Shown here piece by piece: positions 35,851-45,548 of a stretch of DNA of 64,000 nt (positions are counted from its first letter, which is position 1; the number at the start of each line of letters is the position of its first letter). The DNA lies in contig CAMCVS010000004.1 in NCBI GenBank assembly GCA_945881965.1, positions 62,001-126,000 of the forward strand, given 5' to 3'. A program made the position numbers and the translations under genes. The notes under the pieces are model-generated. The model saw only the letters and a list, made by a program, of their open reading frames with translations, had not been told where the DNA came from and ran no database searches. The stretch comes from Paracoccus haematequi (GTDB lineage Bacteria; Pseudomonadota; Alphaproteobacteria; Rhodobacterales; Rhodobacteraceae).

Positions 35851-36207
35851 TCAGGCACGCTTTTCAACGTTTCCGCTACGAATGCCGGTGATCTTGCGGC
35901 GCTGTCCACTACTGTCATAAGTATCCATCGACGCACGCAACCGCCGCATCGTCGCCAATCGCTGGGTCACCGCGCGAATTCCGTCCATCGCGCTTTCAAT
36001 CAGGTCCTGATTGCGGTGTGCCTTAACGCGGACGCGATCCAATTCATCCGCTGAGGGAGCAATTAATGCAAGCGAATCGATTAAACTTGATTTCTCGGAC
36101 ATGATCCCGGCCAGGGAGTCCAGCGCGCCTGACAGGATCGCTGTGCGTTCCCGATCCAACAGCGAGTCAAGATCAAGGATAATTTTGTCATGGATTTGAT
36201 TTGTCAT
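35851..36207 (-). CDS. FlgN-like flagellar chaperone candidate
   Basis: 118 residues from the ATG at 36207, overlapping the end of the rod-binding gene by 20 bases. The protein is wholly helical (HDKIILDLDSLLDRERTAILSGALDSLAGIMSEKSSLIDSL, in pieces) with a basic end, the layout of FlgN-type chaperones for FlgK and FlgL. Similarity is general rather than motif-based, so the name is tentative. The longer upstream frame is a shadow of the rod-binding gene. Confidence 0.6.
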   Translation of the reverse strand: MTNQIHDKIILDLDSLLDRERTAILSGALDSLAGIMSEKSSLIDSLALIAPSADELDRVRVKAHRNQDLIESAMDGIRAVTQRLATMRRLRASMDTYDSSGQRRKITGIRSGNVEKRA

Positions 36208-36469
36208 GGTTATTCTCCTGAAGTGCCTGGAAAAAGGTTTCTGCCAGACCGATGCCGCCGCGCGCGGCCAATGCTTTTGCCTGGGTATCCACAAAAAACG
36301 ATGCAAACTGTTCCTCGCCAAGGCCGCCGCCATAGGCGTCACGCGCTTGCCCAAAGCCCGCGTGTTTCAGCATTTCGGCCAGAAAAGTCGCCTCCAGACG
36401 TTCCGCGACCGCCCTTAGCCGATGGTTCGGGGTCACAGAAACAGTCGGAAGAATTGGGCTGACAGCCAT
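36188..36469 (-). CDS. flgJ: rod-binding protein (FlgJ N-terminal domain type)
   Basis: 93 residues matching only the rod-binding domain of FlgJ (RLEATFLAEMLKHAGFGQARDAYGGGLGEEQFASFFVDTQAKALAARGGIGLAE, in pieces: FLAEMLKHAG, GEEQFASFFVDTQA). The muramidase domain of the enterobacterial protein is absent, as is normal in alphaproteobacteria. Divergent from fliK. Confidence 0.85.
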   Translation of the reverse strand: MAVSPILPTVSVTPNHRLRAVAERLEATFLAEMLKHAGFGQARDAYGGGLGEEQFASFFVDTQAKALAARGGIGLAETFFQALQENNHDKSNP

Positions 36470-36511
36470 GTTGTGAATCCTTTGCGGTTTTCAGCAAAAT
36501 GCGCGAAGGCG

Positions 36512-36526
36512 GTAAAGAATTGGTAA
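36512..36526 (+). promoter_or_regulatory. weak CtrA-like box in the flgJ/fliK divergent region
   Basis: GTAA-N7-GTAA (36512-36526) matches six of eight CtrA bases and lies midway between the divergent starts of flgJ and fliK. Weaker than the sites before flgE and fliL. Confidence 0.3.
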
Positions 36527-36573
36527 CCGAAACAGCGCCATAAAGCAGACGCAAGACGAATCTCGGGGCCGCG

Positions 36574-39003
36574 ATGTCAGAAATTTTGCCGAACCAATGG
36601 AGTACGCGAACGCGAACGGACGTTTCGTCCGGCGCAACGCCGCAGCCGGGACTGAACAATACATTCCGCACAATATTCGATGCGCTATCTGTGCTTTCGA
36701 CCCCTCAACAGGGACAGGTGCCCGGAAAAGCTCCTGAACCGACAGACGCTTCAAAAACCGACGCTGCAAACATCGAAAACCTCTCGGAACAGACTGACAC
36801 CAGGCCCAACGAGGGAAACGAACGTAAGTTAATTGCTGCAGACTGGCCGCATGAAACCGAAACTGATTGGCACGACGAAAATAAATGGTTGAGAGATATA
36901 AATATCGATTCGGAAACGGGGATGCCCCTCACCAACGATTCTGCAACCACTCTGGCGCAGGGCAGAAAAACGCTCGAATTGCCGTCAGAACCGTTGTTAG
37001 TTAGCGTTTCGACTTCTGTCCCCGACCGTCCGAAACCATCTTCGTCTATTCCGCTTTCAGAAGGAAACGAATTTCTGTTTCAGTCAGAAATATTCATGGC
37101 GTCTGGTGATGGACCTGAAGTCATGCAAAGCCTGCATCCACAACGTTCCGCGACGCAGTTTTCATTGATGAAACCCAACGCCGATGCCTTACCCGTTCAA
37201 GAGGTTGCCGTTCAAGCGACTCGACCGCCAATCAGCGAAGATTTCAATCATCAGTTCGCCGAGAATGCGATCGAGAACAAAGTTTCAATATCAGAGGCAG
37301 TCAAACCAGTTGCGTCTAACATCGAAAATCTCTTTTCAATCGCTGGAGAGAAGAGGAATTCTTTGCAGATTCTTGCATCGGAACTTACTGACCTTAACCC
37401 GGATGCGTTGAAAAGCCTCAAAGGGAGTGTGGTTTCGGAAAACTCTCGCGGATCGCAAGAAACATCCTTCAACACCAAACCCCGCATCCGTGAGTACAGC
37501 GAAAGTGAAGAACTAACCTCAATTGCGCCAGAAATGATCGCTTACAGTGTGATCCATTCATCCGGAAAAAGTCTTCAGGGTGGACTTCGTGCAGATCCAA
37601 GCGAGATTTTTCGGCCTTCGCTGGCTGCCGGATCCAAGAATGAGGAAAGATCGAAACAGCCGCTTACAAGAGACTTGAGCCTTCCTGAGGCAGTTGGAAA
37701 TGTGACCGAAAGGAAAATTGACATTTCCAGTGCGCAGCCAGATTTGAAGTTTGAAAAAACTTTCAAGGTAGATGGAGAAACTGATGCTACTGCTCTCGGA
37801 GTGTCGAGCCAAGAATGGTCCGCTGTGGCGCAGAATACAGGGATATTTCCATCCGGCCACGCTGCAACAACCCAGGTTTTTGCAGGGATAAAGGAACCAA
37901 TCGTAGGCTTTGTGCTGGCTTCGGCGAGGGTGTTCTCAAAAGATCAAACGAGTACACCTGAAACGGGTATTAAGGCGCCGGTTTTTGACCAAACAGGCCA
38001 AACAAATTCACCAGATCCGCTGGCAACATCCATGAGATCACGCTGGGCGCAGAATTTAATGCCGAAACAATCGGTAAATTCTATCCCTATTCGCGATGAT
38101 CACGTATCTGTTTTTGTGAAACATGAAATCCATACCGACCCCGATGCAGCGCACGCGTTGCCAACCTTTTCAGCAGACAAGGTTGTCTTGAATCGCAGCG
38201 CAACCCCTGTGACCGAAAAAGTCGCGAACGCGGGGAATTCCCTTGCCGACAGAATGCTGGGAGATAATCGCAGACCTTCAGTTGTTTTAGACAGCAAGTC
38301 AGAACCAGAAATCATACGCAGCACTTCGGAGGTGATAGGGAAAGAATCGGCCAGAAGTTTGCATAGCGAACTATCCTCGGAAGAAACTGTACGAAGAATC
38401 GTCCAACCCGGTTATTCGCCCGTGAAGCAAACTCTTGAGGCGATGCTCGTCACAGATTCCCTACAGTCGGTGCGTCCCGTGATCGACATGCAAAATAGTA
38501 TCTTATCCGAAGTGTCCGGTGTCCAGAAAACTTATCCTGATATGCTGGACGGTTCGATGAATTACCGCCCTGAGGTTCGCCCGGAAATCAGGCTTAACGC
38601 AATGGCGCCGGACCTGCCGCGTCAGATCGCGCAGAATCTATTCGCTGATTCCGCAAGGGCCGAAGGCGGCGGGATCGAGCTCCGCCTGTCGCCTGAAGAA
38701 CTCGGGCCGGTCCGGCTTAATCTGCGGCAGGTTGATGGCCAAATGATCGTTCAAATTTCGGTAGATCGCGTTGAGACGCTCGATTTGATGCGTCGCCACG
38801 CGGATCAACTGATGCAGGAAATGCGCAGCCTTGGCTACACTTCCGTCCGTTTGGATATGCAGGCGCAGGGGGACCGTCGTCCCTCGTTGCCGTATCAAGC
38901 GGCCCCGCAACCTGATGAACCGACCATGGCATCCGCTTTGTCCGCAACAAACGAAACCCCACATAGACGCAACCAATCCAGTGGGCTTGACCTGCGTCTG
39001 TAA
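36574..39003 (+). CDS. fliK: flagellar hook-length control protein FliK
   Basis: 809 residues. The long N-terminal part is Ser/Thr/Glu-rich, low in conservation and AT-richer than the neighbours. The last 130 residues hold the Flg_hook domain: GGIELRLSPEELGPVRLNLRQVDGQMIVQISV then RHADQLMQEMRSLGYTSVRLDM (in pieces). FliK measures the hook and makes FlhB switch to filament export. It is followed by flgD 15 bases later. Confidence 0.9.
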   Translation: MSEILPNQWSTRTRTDVSSGATPQPGLNNTFRTIFDALSVLSTPQQGQVPGKAPEPTDASKTDAANIENLSEQTDTRPNEGNERKLIAADWPHETETDWHDENKWLRDINIDSETGMPLTNDSATTLAQGRKTLELPSEPLLVSVSTSVPDRPKPSSSIPLSEGNEFLFQSEIFMASGDGPEVMQSLHPQRSATQFSLMKPNADALPVQEVAVQATRPPISEDFNHQFAENAIENKVSISEAVKPVASNIENLFSIAGEKRNSLQILASELTDLNPDALKSLKGSVVSENSRGSQETSFNTKPRIREYSESEELTSIAPEMIAYSVIHSSGKSLQGGLRADPSEIFRPSLAAGSKNEERSKQPLTRDLSLPEAVGNVTERKIDISSAQPDLKFEKTFKVDGETDATALGVSSQEWSAVAQNTGIFPSGHAATTQVFAGIKEPIVGFVLASARVFSKDQTSTPETGIKAPVFDQTGQTNSPDPLATSMRSRWAQNLMPKQSVNSIPIRDDHVSVFVKHEIHTDPDAAHALPTFSADKVVLNRSATPVTEKVANAGNSLADRMLGDNRRPSVVLDSKSEPEIIRSTSEVIGKESARSLHSELSSEETVRRIVQPGYSPVKQTLEAMLVTDSLQSVRPVIDMQNSILSEVSGVQKTYPDMLDGSMNYRPEVRPEIRLNAMAPDLPRQIAQNLFADSARAEGGGIELRLSPEELGPVRLNLRQVDGQMIVQISVDRVETLDLMRRHADQLMQEMRSLGYTSVRLDMQAQGDRRPSLPYQAAPQPDEPTMASALSATNETPHRRNQSSGLDLRL

Positions 39004-39018
39004 TCGAAGGAACCGAAG

Positions 39019-39690
39019 ATGATTGATGCAATTTCTGCTTTAAATACGCCGCAAGCCGCAACCCCGCCTGCGACCGCACCCAAAACCCGCGCGCTTACAT
39101 CGGACTTCGAGACGTTCCTCAAAATGCTCACGATTCAGCTCAAGAATCAGGACCCGTTGAACCCGGTCGATTCGTCAGAATATGCTGTGCAATTGGCAAC
39201 ATTCTCGTCTGTCGAGCAACAGGTTCAAACCAATGACCTGCTCAAATCACTCGCCGCGCAGTTGGGGGCCAGTGGTATGGCGCAAATGGGGGCTTGGGTC
39301 GGTATGGAGGCGCGTAGCCCCGCTGCGCGCGCTTTTGACGGGTCAACGCCGCTGACGCTCTCGACGGAAACCGCCAAGACGGCGGATCGGGCGCAGTTGG
39401 TGGTCACATCTGCCAACGGTCGCGAGGTGCAGCGTCTTGACCTTCCCGCGCGCGGGGGCGAGGTGCAATGGGCCGGGACCGATGCCTTTGGCTATGCCTT
39501 GCTGCCGGGGCTGTATTCATTCAGCGTAGACAGCTTTCTGGGCGATGATTTGCTGGCAAATACGCCTGTGCAATCGTTTTCCCGCATTGTCGAGGCGCGG
39601 ATAGACGGGGGTCAGACCCTTTTGGTGACCGAAGAAGGGGCCGCGATCAGCACGGACAAGGTGACAGCGATGCGTGATCCGCGGTTGTGA
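39019..39690 (+). CDS. flgD: hook capping protein FlgD
   Basis: 223 residues. The N-terminal block FLKMLTIQLKNQDPLNPVDSSEYAVQLATFSSVEQQVQTNDLL (split: QLKNQDPLNPVDSSEY, FSSVEQQVQTND) is the FlgD signature; the C-terminal part is an FlgD Ig/Tudor-like domain (GREVQRLDLPARGGEVQWAGTDAFG). It caps the growing hook. Last gene of the flagellar region. Confidence 0.94.
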   Translation: MIDAISALNTPQAATPPATAPKTRALTSDFETFLKMLTIQLKNQDPLNPVDSSEYAVQLATFSSVEQQVQTNDLLKSLAAQLGASGMAQMGAWVGMEARSPAARAFDGSTPLTLSTETAKTADRAQLVVTSANGREVQRLDLPARGGEVQWAGTDAFGYALLPGLYSFSVDSFLGDDLLANTPVQSFSRIVEARIDGGQTLLVTEEGAAISTDKVTAMRDPRL

Positions 39691-39764
39691 TCCGATGCAA
39701 CTGGTCCGATTGCCACCATTGCGCCGCAGGCTTAGGGTCGGTCACCTGATCCCGGAGCCTTCGC

Positions 39765-40595
39765 ATGTCACGCCTCGTTCGCCAATCCGTCGCGGCATGC
39801 GGTGTGTCAACACAGGGGCCTTGGGTCGTGCAACGCGGAGGGCAGACCAACCGGGTATGGCATTTGCAGGATCAGGGTCTGATCGTAAAGCTATATCTGG
39901 CCGTGGATAACCCGTTGTTTGCAAACGATCCATCAGCAGAGGCGGAATGTCTGTCTCGCCTGTCGTCACAAGGGTTGGCCCCAGAGTTGATTGCCCAAGG
40001 GGAGTGTGCCGATGGCCGCTGGATCGTTTATCGACATATTGATGGTGATCCGTGGAATAGCGAACCCGCACCCGTCGCACAGATTTTGCGGCGCGTTCAT
40101 GCGCAGCCCTTGCCGGATTTGGCGTCGGCCCCTGATACCGACGAATCGCTTCGATCCGTGACGGAATCCCTGATCCGGCGGCTTTCGGGGGCAGCGGCGC
40201 AACACCTTCGCAGGCTTGAACCTGCCCCCCCGGCGGACCATCCACCGCCACGGCGGACATTGTTGCATGGCGATCCGGTGCCCGGAAACATTCTGATTGA
40301 CGGGTCAAACGCCACGCTGATCGATTGGCAATGCCCAGGCATTGGCGATCCGGCGCATGATCTGGCCCTGTTCCTGTCGCCGGGGATGCAGCAGGTGTAT
40401 CGCGGCGCACCGCTGACCGCTGCCGAGCGCGCAACAACCTTGGCCGCTTATGATTGCGCGGTCACGTCCGCCCGACTGACCGCGCTGCAACCCAGCTATC
40501 ATTGGTTGATAGCGGCCTATTGCACGTGGAAATCGGAACGGGGCGCGCCGCATTACCGCGCAGCGGCGGAGGTGGAATGTGCTGCGCTTAGCTGA
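39765..40595 (+). CDS. APH/choline-kinase-family phosphotransferase
   Basis: 276 residues. The kinase core is visible: LLHGDPVPGNILIDG (Brenner's motif with the catalytic Asp and Asn) and LIDWQCPGIGDPAHDLALFL (metal-binding Asp). The N-terminal lobe has WHLQDQGLIVKLYL with the ATP-binding Lys. Such enzymes phosphorylate small alcohols, amino alcohols or aminoglycosides; the substrate cannot be told. Its stop overlaps the convergent ubiB stop by 8 bases. Confidence 0.8.
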   Translation: MSRLVRQSVAACGVSTQGPWVVQRGGQTNRVWHLQDQGLIVKLYLAVDNPLFANDPSAEAECLSRLSSQGLAPELIAQGECADGRWIVYRHIDGDPWNSEPAPVAQILRRVHAQPLPDLASAPDTDESLRSVTESLIRRLSGAAAQHLRRLEPAPPADHPPPRRTLLHGDPVPGNILIDGSNATLIDWQCPGIGDPAHDLALFLSPGMQQVYRGAPLTAAERATTLAAYDCAVTSARLTALQPSYHWLIAAYCTWKSERGAPHYRAAAEVECAALS

Positions 40596-42117
40596 GCCAG
40601 ACGGTCAAAAGGACCAGCCCTGCCCCCAGAACAGCGCCCGCGCCGCCAGAGATCACTGTGCGCAGCACACTGTTGGTCGGCTCGACGCGCGTGGGCGAGG
40701 ATTGCCGGATCAGCGCGGCCTCGACCAACCCCGGCAATCGTGGGCCGAACCGCGCCAAAACCTGCGCGGTGCGCGACAGATCGCGCAGCGTCGCGCGCGG
40801 GCCGATGGATTTGGCGATGTAATCCTCGACAACGGGGCGCGCGACTTCCCAGATGTTGATCTGCGGGTTCAGCGACCGCGCGACGCCTTCGACCACCACC
40901 ATGGTGCGCTGCAACAGGATCAGTTCGGTGCGGGTTTCCATGCCGAACCGCTCTGTCACTTCAAACAGATAGGCCAGCAGACGGCCCATGGAAATCTGCG
41001 TGGCATTCATGCCGAAAATCGGCTCGCCCACGGCGCGCAACGCGCGGGCGAATTCATCGACGTCGCGGTTGGCGGGCACATAGCCGGCTTCGAAATGCAC
41101 CTCGGCGACGCGGCGGTAATCCTTGCGGATGAAACCGAACAGGATCTGCGCATAGACCCGGCGGGTATATTCGTCGATATGGCCCATGATGCCGAAATCA
41201 AAGGCGATGATCGCGCCATCCGCACCGACCTTCATATTGCCCTGATGCATGTCACCGTGGAAATAGCCGTCGCGCAAGGCATGCATCAGGAACAGCCGCA
41301 GCACCCGTTCGCCCAGTTCGGCGCGGTTATGCCCGGCGGCGTCCAGCGCGGCATTGTCACCCATCGGCGCGCCTTCGACCCAGCCCAGCGTCATCACCCG
41401 GCGTGCCGAATGGCGCCACTTGATCTCGGGCAGGCGAAACCCCTTGTCATCCTTGGTATTCGCGGCGAATTCGGCGGCGGACGCGCTTTCCAGCCGCAAA
41501 TCCAGTTCGCCCAGCACCACGCCTTCGAAATGGGTGATCACGTCGCGGGGCCGCAACCGCCGCCCGCCCGGCAGATGTTCGATCAGCCAGGCCGCCAGAT
41601 GGAACGCATCCACATCCTTGCGAAACGCCCGTTCGATGCCGGGGCGCAGCACCTTGATCGCGACATATTCGCCGGTATCGCGCAGCCGCGCCTTGTGGAC
41701 CTGCGCGATGGACGCGGCGGCGACAGGTTCGCTGATTTCGGAAAACACCGCATCCCAGGGCTGTTCCAGCTCGGACGCGATGCTGGCCTTGGCCACCTCC
41801 AGCGGGAAGGGCGGCAGGCTGTCTTGCAACACGCGCAATTGATTGGCGAGCGCCTCGCCCACCACATCGGGACGGGTGGACAGGACCTGGCCGAACTTGA
41901 TGTAAGCCGGCCCAAGTGCGGTCAGCGCGCGGGTGGCGGGCGGCATGGCGGGGTCGCCCTTGATCCCGATCCAGCGAAACGGCCAGACCACGGCGCGCAC
42001 CACGGCGCGCACGGGCAGCGGCGCATTGAACGCCTCCATCACCACGGTCATTGCCCCGGTCCGTTCCAGCGTGGCACCCGTGCGGATCAGGCGCCAGATA
42101 TTGTGCGGTCCGCGCAT
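40588..42117 (-). CDS. ubiB: ubiquinone biosynthesis regulatory kinase-like protein UbiB
   Basis: 509 residues of the ABC1/AarF/UbiB family. The KxGQ motif (AYIKFGQVLSTRPDVV), the Ala-rich loop replacing the P-loop (AAASIAQVHKARL), DMHQGNMKVGADGAIIAFDFGIMG (atypical catalytic loop, DFG) and a C-terminal hydrophobic hairpin (VISGGAGAVLGAGLVLLTVWL) are seen. It is an atypical ATPase needed for ubiquinone biosynthesis. It overlaps ubiE by a base, so the two are one operon. Confidence 0.94.
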   Translation of the reverse strand: MRGPHNIWRLIRTGATLERTGAMTVVMEAFNAPLPVRAVVRAVVWPFRWIGIKGDPAMPPATRALTALGPAYIKFGQVLSTRPDVVGEALANQLRVLQDSLPPFPLEVAKASIASELEQPWDAVFSEISEPVAAASIAQVHKARLRDTGEYVAIKVLRPGIERAFRKDVDAFHLAAWLIEHLPGGRRLRPRDVITHFEGVVLGELDLRLESASAAEFAANTKDDKGFRLPEIKWRHSARRVMTLGWVEGAPMGDNAALDAAGHNRAELGERVLRLFLMHALRDGYFHGDMHQGNMKVGADGAIIAFDFGIMGHIDEYTRRVYAQILFGFIRKDYRRVAEVHFEAGYVPANRDVDEFARALRAVGEPIFGMNATQISMGRLLAYLFEVTERFGMETRTELILLQRTMVVVEGVARSLNPQINIWEVARPVVEDYIAKSIGPRATLRDLSRTAQVLARFGPRLPGLVEAALIRQSSPTRVEPTNSVLRTVISGGAGAVLGAGLVLLTVWLS

Positions 42118-42869
42118 CAGATTTTCCAGCCGGAATGCAGGCAGGCGATGCCCAGCGACAGGTTGCGGTAGGCCGCCTGTTCAAAGCCCGCCGCGCGGAC
42201 CATGTTCAGAAACGTGTCCTGATCCGGGAATTTGCGAATCGATTCCACCAGATATTGATAGCTATCGCGATCACCCGCGATCATCTGGCCCAGTCGCGGG
42301 ATCACGTTGAACGAATACAGGTCATAGGCGCGCTGCATCAGGTCATTCGGGATTTGCGAAAATTCCAGCACCATCAAACGCCCGCCGGGTTTCAGGACGC
42401 GGAACGCCTCGGCCAGCGCCTCTTGCGGGCGGGTCACGTTGCGGATGCCAAAGCTGATCGTGTAAACGTCGAACGTGTTTGCGGCAAAGGGCAGCGCCAT
42501 CGCATCCCCCACCACCCAATCGAGGTTATCGGCCAGCCGCAGCGCCTCGGCGCGTTTGCGGCCCTCGATCAGCATCGGCTCGGTCAGGTCCAGCACGGTG
42601 GCCTGCGCCGCGCCCGCCCGCGCCAGATAGCGAAACGCGATATCGCCGGTGCCGCCTGCGACATCCAACAGGCGTGTGCCCGCGCGCGGCGCGATCCAGT
42701 CCATCATCGCGTCTTTCCACAGCCGGTGGATACCCAGGCTCATCGCGTCGTTCATCACGTCATATTTCGACGCCACCGATCCGAACACGCCGCGCACCCG
42801 GCCCGCCTTTTCACCCTCGGGGATATCCTGAAAGCCGAAATGCGTGGTTTTTTCGTTGCTATCCTGCAT
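42117..42869 (-). CDS. ubiE: ubiquinone/menaquinone C-methyltransferase UbiE
   Basis: 250 residues from ATG 42869. SAM-binding motif I is [42 protein letters not shown] and [25 protein letters not shown] are the UbiE-specific blocks. It methylates the demethylubiquinone ring. Divergent from mutM by about 80 bases. The longer open frame upstream is rejected, as the family starts here. Confidence 0.95.
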   Translation of the reverse strand: MQDSNEKTTHFGFQDIPEGEKAGRVRGVFGSVASKYDVMNDAMSLGIHRLWKDAMMDWIAPRAGTRLLDVAGGTGDIAFRYLARAGAAQATVLDLTEPMLIEGRKRAEALRLADNLDWVVGDAMALPFAANTFDVYTISFGIRNVTRPQEALAEAFRVLKPGGRLMVLEFSQIPNDLMQRAYDLYSFNVIPRLGQMIAGDRDSYQYLVESIRKFPDQDTFLNMVRAAGFEQAAYRNLSLGIACLHSGWKI

Positions 42870-42950
42870 GGGTCTGGCTGTCCTCTTGGCTAAAGAGTTC
42901 TTATAGGGCGCTGAACCGCCGCCGCAATGCGCCCTTCTGTCAGGACCCCG

Positions 42951-43802
42951 ATGCCCGAACTGCCCGAAGTCGAAACCGTCCGCCGTGGGCTGGACCCCGC
43001 CATGACCGGCCATGTGATCCAGCGCGCCGAGGTGAACCGCCCCGATCTGCGCTGGCCTTTGCCCGACCGGATGGCGGAACGGCTGACCGGGGCGCGGGTG
43101 CTGACGCTGCGGCGGCGGTCAAAATACATTCTTGTCGATCTGGATACCGACGAGACGCTGCTGATCCATCTGGGCATGTCGGGACGGATGTTGGTGTCTG
43201 GTGTGGCAATCGGCACCTATGTGCATTACCACCCTGCACCGCAGAAACACGACCACGTTGTGCTGCACATGCATCAGGGCGCGCGCGTCACGTTCAACGA
43301 TCCGCGCCGCTTTGGCGCGATGGACCTGATGGTGACCGCAAATGCCGACGCGCATCCCCTGTTGGCCGCCATCGGGCCAGAGCCATTTGGCAATGATTTC
43401 AACGAGGATTACTTGTTCGACCGGCTGCGCGACCGGCGCACGCCGATCAAGGCGGCGCTGTTGGATCAGCATGTGGTCGCGGGTCTGGGCAATATCTATG
43501 TCTGCGAAACACTGTTCCGCGCGCGGATTGCGCCCGACCGGATCACCCGCGATCTGACGGCGACGCAGCTGCGCGGGCTGGTGCCGATCATCCGCGATGT
43601 GCTGGCGCAGGCGATCACGGCGGGCGGGTCGTCGCTGCGGGATTTCCGGCAGGCGGATGGCGAGTTGGGCTATTTCCAGCACAGCTTTGATGTCTATGGC
43701 CGCGAAGGTGACCCTTGCCGCACCCCAGGTTGCACCGCGACCATCGCGCGCATCGTGCAGGCGGGGCGGTCGTCGTTTTCCTGCCCGCACTGCCAGACCT
43801 AG
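42951..43802 (+). CDS. mutM: formamidopyrimidine-DNA glycosylase MutM (Fpg)
   Basis: 283 residues from ATG 42951, so that after Met removal the protein starts [13 protein letters not shown] with the catalytic Pro and Glu. The helix-two-turn-helix ([19 protein letters not shown]) and the C-terminal zinc finger (CRTPGC...CPHC) are present. Removes 8-oxoguanine from DNA. The eight upstream codons are not part of the family. Confidence 0.95.
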   Translation: MPELPEVETVRRGLDPAMTGHVIQRAEVNRPDLRWPLPDRMAERLTGARVLTLRRRSKYILVDLDTDETLLIHLGMSGRMLVSGVAIGTYVHYHPAPQKHDHVVLHMHQGARVTFNDPRRFGAMDLMVTANADAHPLLAAIGPEPFGNDFNEDYLFDRLRDRRTPIKAALLDQHVVAGLGNIYVCETLFRARIAPDRITRDLTATQLRGLVPIIRDVLAQAITAGGSSLRDFRQADGELGYFQHSFDVYGREGDPCRTPGCTATIARIVQAGRSSFSCPHCQT

Positions 43803-43891
43803 GGGTCAAAGATAACTTGAACGGCTCTGGCAATCGGTTAAGCAAACGGGGTTCCGACACCGGATAGCGCAACCAATTAGGGGCACCCCGC

Positions 43892-44668
43892 ATGGCCTTC
43901 GAGACGATCATCGTCGAAGTGGAAGATTACGTGGCTGTCATCCGGCTTAACCGGCCCGAAGCGCTGAATGCGCTGAACGACAAGCTGCTGACGGAATTGG
44001 CCACGGCGATCACCGCCGCGCAGGCGAATGACAAGGTCCGAGTTTTGGTTCTGACCGGCAGCGACAAGGCGTTTGCCGCCGGGGCCGACATCAAGATGAT
44101 GCGGGAAAAGTCGTTCACCGACGTTTACCTTGAGGATCTGTTCACCCCCGAAACCGATCAGATCACCCGCGGCCGCAAGCCGATCATCGCGGCTGTCGCG
44201 GGCTATGCGCTGGGCGGGGGCTGTGAATTGGCGATGATGTGCGATTTCATCATTGCGGCAGATACGGCCAAATTCGGCCAGCCCGAGATCAATCTGGGCG
44301 TGATGGCCGGACTTGGCGGCACCCAGCGGCTGACGCGCTTTGTCGGCAAATCCAAGGCGATGGACATGAACCTGACCGGGCGTTTCATGGATGCCGAAGA
44401 GGCGGAACGTGCTGGCCTTGTCAGCCGCGTGGTGCCTGCCAAGGATCTGATGAAGGAAACCATGGCCGCCGCGCACAAAATCGCCGAAAAATCCATGATC
44501 ACCACCATGGCGATCAAGGAATCGGTCAACCGCGCGTATGAGACCACGCTGCACGAAGGGCTGCTGTTCGAACGCCGGGTGTTCCATGCGTTGTTCGCCA
44601 CCGAGGACCAGAAGGAAGGCATGTCCGCCTTTCTGGAAAAGCGCACGCCGCAATTCCGCGACCGCTAG
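43892..44668 (+). CDS. enoyl-CoA hydratase (crotonase)
   Basis: 258 residues. FAAGADIKMM and AGYALGGGCELAMMCD form the oxyanion hole; Glu112 and Glu132 (PEINLGVMAGLGGTQRL) are spaced by 20 like the two catalytic glutamates of mitochondrial crotonase. It hydrates trans-2-enoyl-CoA in beta-oxidation. It stands alone and could serve the box route or general fatty-acid breakdown. Confidence 0.9.
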   Translation: MAFETIIVEVEDYVAVIRLNRPEALNALNDKLLTELATAITAAQANDKVRVLVLTGSDKAFAAGADIKMMREKSFTDVYLEDLFTPETDQITRGRKPIIAAVAGYALGGGCELAMMCDFIIAADTAKFGQPEINLGVMAGLGGTQRLTRFVGKSKAMDMNLTGRFMDAEEAERAGLVSRVVPAKDLMKETMAAAHKIAEKSMITTMAIKESVNRAYETTLHEGLLFERRVFHALFATEDQKEGMSAFLEKRTPQFRDR

Positions 44669-44820
44669 GCGAATCCGGCTTGCGTTTGCGGCCACGCGGG
44701 GTTACCAGCCTCGCCAGACATGCGCGTGAGGCCCGCTTTGGCCAGAGAACCCGGTTGTGAACCCGGGGTCGGGGTTTCCCGCGCAATTCATATTGTAACG
44801 CCCGACTGAAAGAACCGCAC

Positions 44821-45084
44821 ATGACCAATACCGTCCAGGCAGCCAAGCGCGCCCGTCAAAGCGAAACCCGTTTCGCCATCAACAAATCGCGCCGCTCGCG
44901 GATTCGCACCTTCCTGCGCAAGGTCGAAGAGGCGATCGCCTCGGGTAACCAAGAGGCCGCAGCGGCCGCCCTGCGCGCGGTCCAGCCGGAACTGATGCGC
45001 GGCGTGACCAAGGGCATTGTGCACAAAAACACTGCTGCACGCAAAATGTCGCGTCTGGCGTCGCGGGTCAAATCGCTGGGCTGA
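44821..45084 (+). CDS. rpsT: 30S ribosomal protein S20
   Basis: 87 residues, basic; [32 protein letters not shown] and the C-terminal [22 protein letters not shown] are the S20 signature. The gene is followed by a strong terminator at 45109-45138. Its place just before dnaA is common in Rhodobacterales. Confidence 0.97.
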   Translation: MTNTVQAAKRARQSETRFAINKSRRSRIRTFLRKVEEAIASGNQEAAAAALRAVQPELMRGVTKGIVHKNTAARKMSRLASRVKSLG

Positions 45085-45548
45085 ATTCGACCTCAACTTT
45101 TGGATAGGGGGCGCTGCCGCGGGGCGGTGCCCTTTTTTCGTTTACAATCAAACGCTTTTTTGGCCCCCGAGATTCTTTTTCGAACCGCGTGGAGTCAAGC
45201 GAGAAGTTCGGTTGCGGGGCTTCTCGCCCGCTTGCTAAACACGTGAAGCGAGTCACCTCGCCCTGGGGAACAGTCGGATCATACCGCCGCTTGGCCGTAA
45301 AACGCGTGATGCAAATCGCGCGCGATCCCGCCTTGACCCAGAGCAATCATCCGGCGGGCAGCCAGGATCGACGGGCCAGCACACGCCGTGTGAGCATGGA
45401 CCTGACCCTGCGCCCGATAGGTCAGACAACCACGGCAGCCGTTTATGTGGCGGCCGGACCCCGGTGATTGCGTGGCAGGATGAGCGCGCGTGACAAGTGC
45501 GTACCGGCGGCAGGCTGGGGTATCGGGATCGGACGGGACGAAACGGGA
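45085..45548. other. rpsT-dnaA intergenic region, dnaA leader
   Basis: 464 bases with no convincing gene. The first 75 bases hold the rpsT terminator and a second short inverted repeat, CGTTT/AAACG at 45139-45154, also followed by a T run. The rest is the dnaA upstream region. I see no cluster of TTATCCACA-type DnaA boxes here, so this is not evidently the replication origin. A 92-codon frame at 45189-45467 has no recognisable features. Confidence 0.6.
45109..45138 (+). terminator. Rho-independent terminator of rpsT
   Basis: GGGCGCTGCC (45109-45118) pairs along ten positions, two of them G-U, with GGCGGTGCCC (45123-45132) around a 4-base loop and is followed by six T residues (45133-45138). 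Distance to the rpsT stop is about 25 bases. Confidence 0.85.

Noticed and set aside
40579-42171. 530-codon plus-strand open frame opposite ubiB
   Set aside because: Antisense shadow; ubiB on the minus strand has all family motifs.
45189-45467. 92-codon frame between rpsT and dnaA
   Set aside because: No similarity, no clear ribosome-binding site, ends next to the dnaA leader; not supported as a gene.
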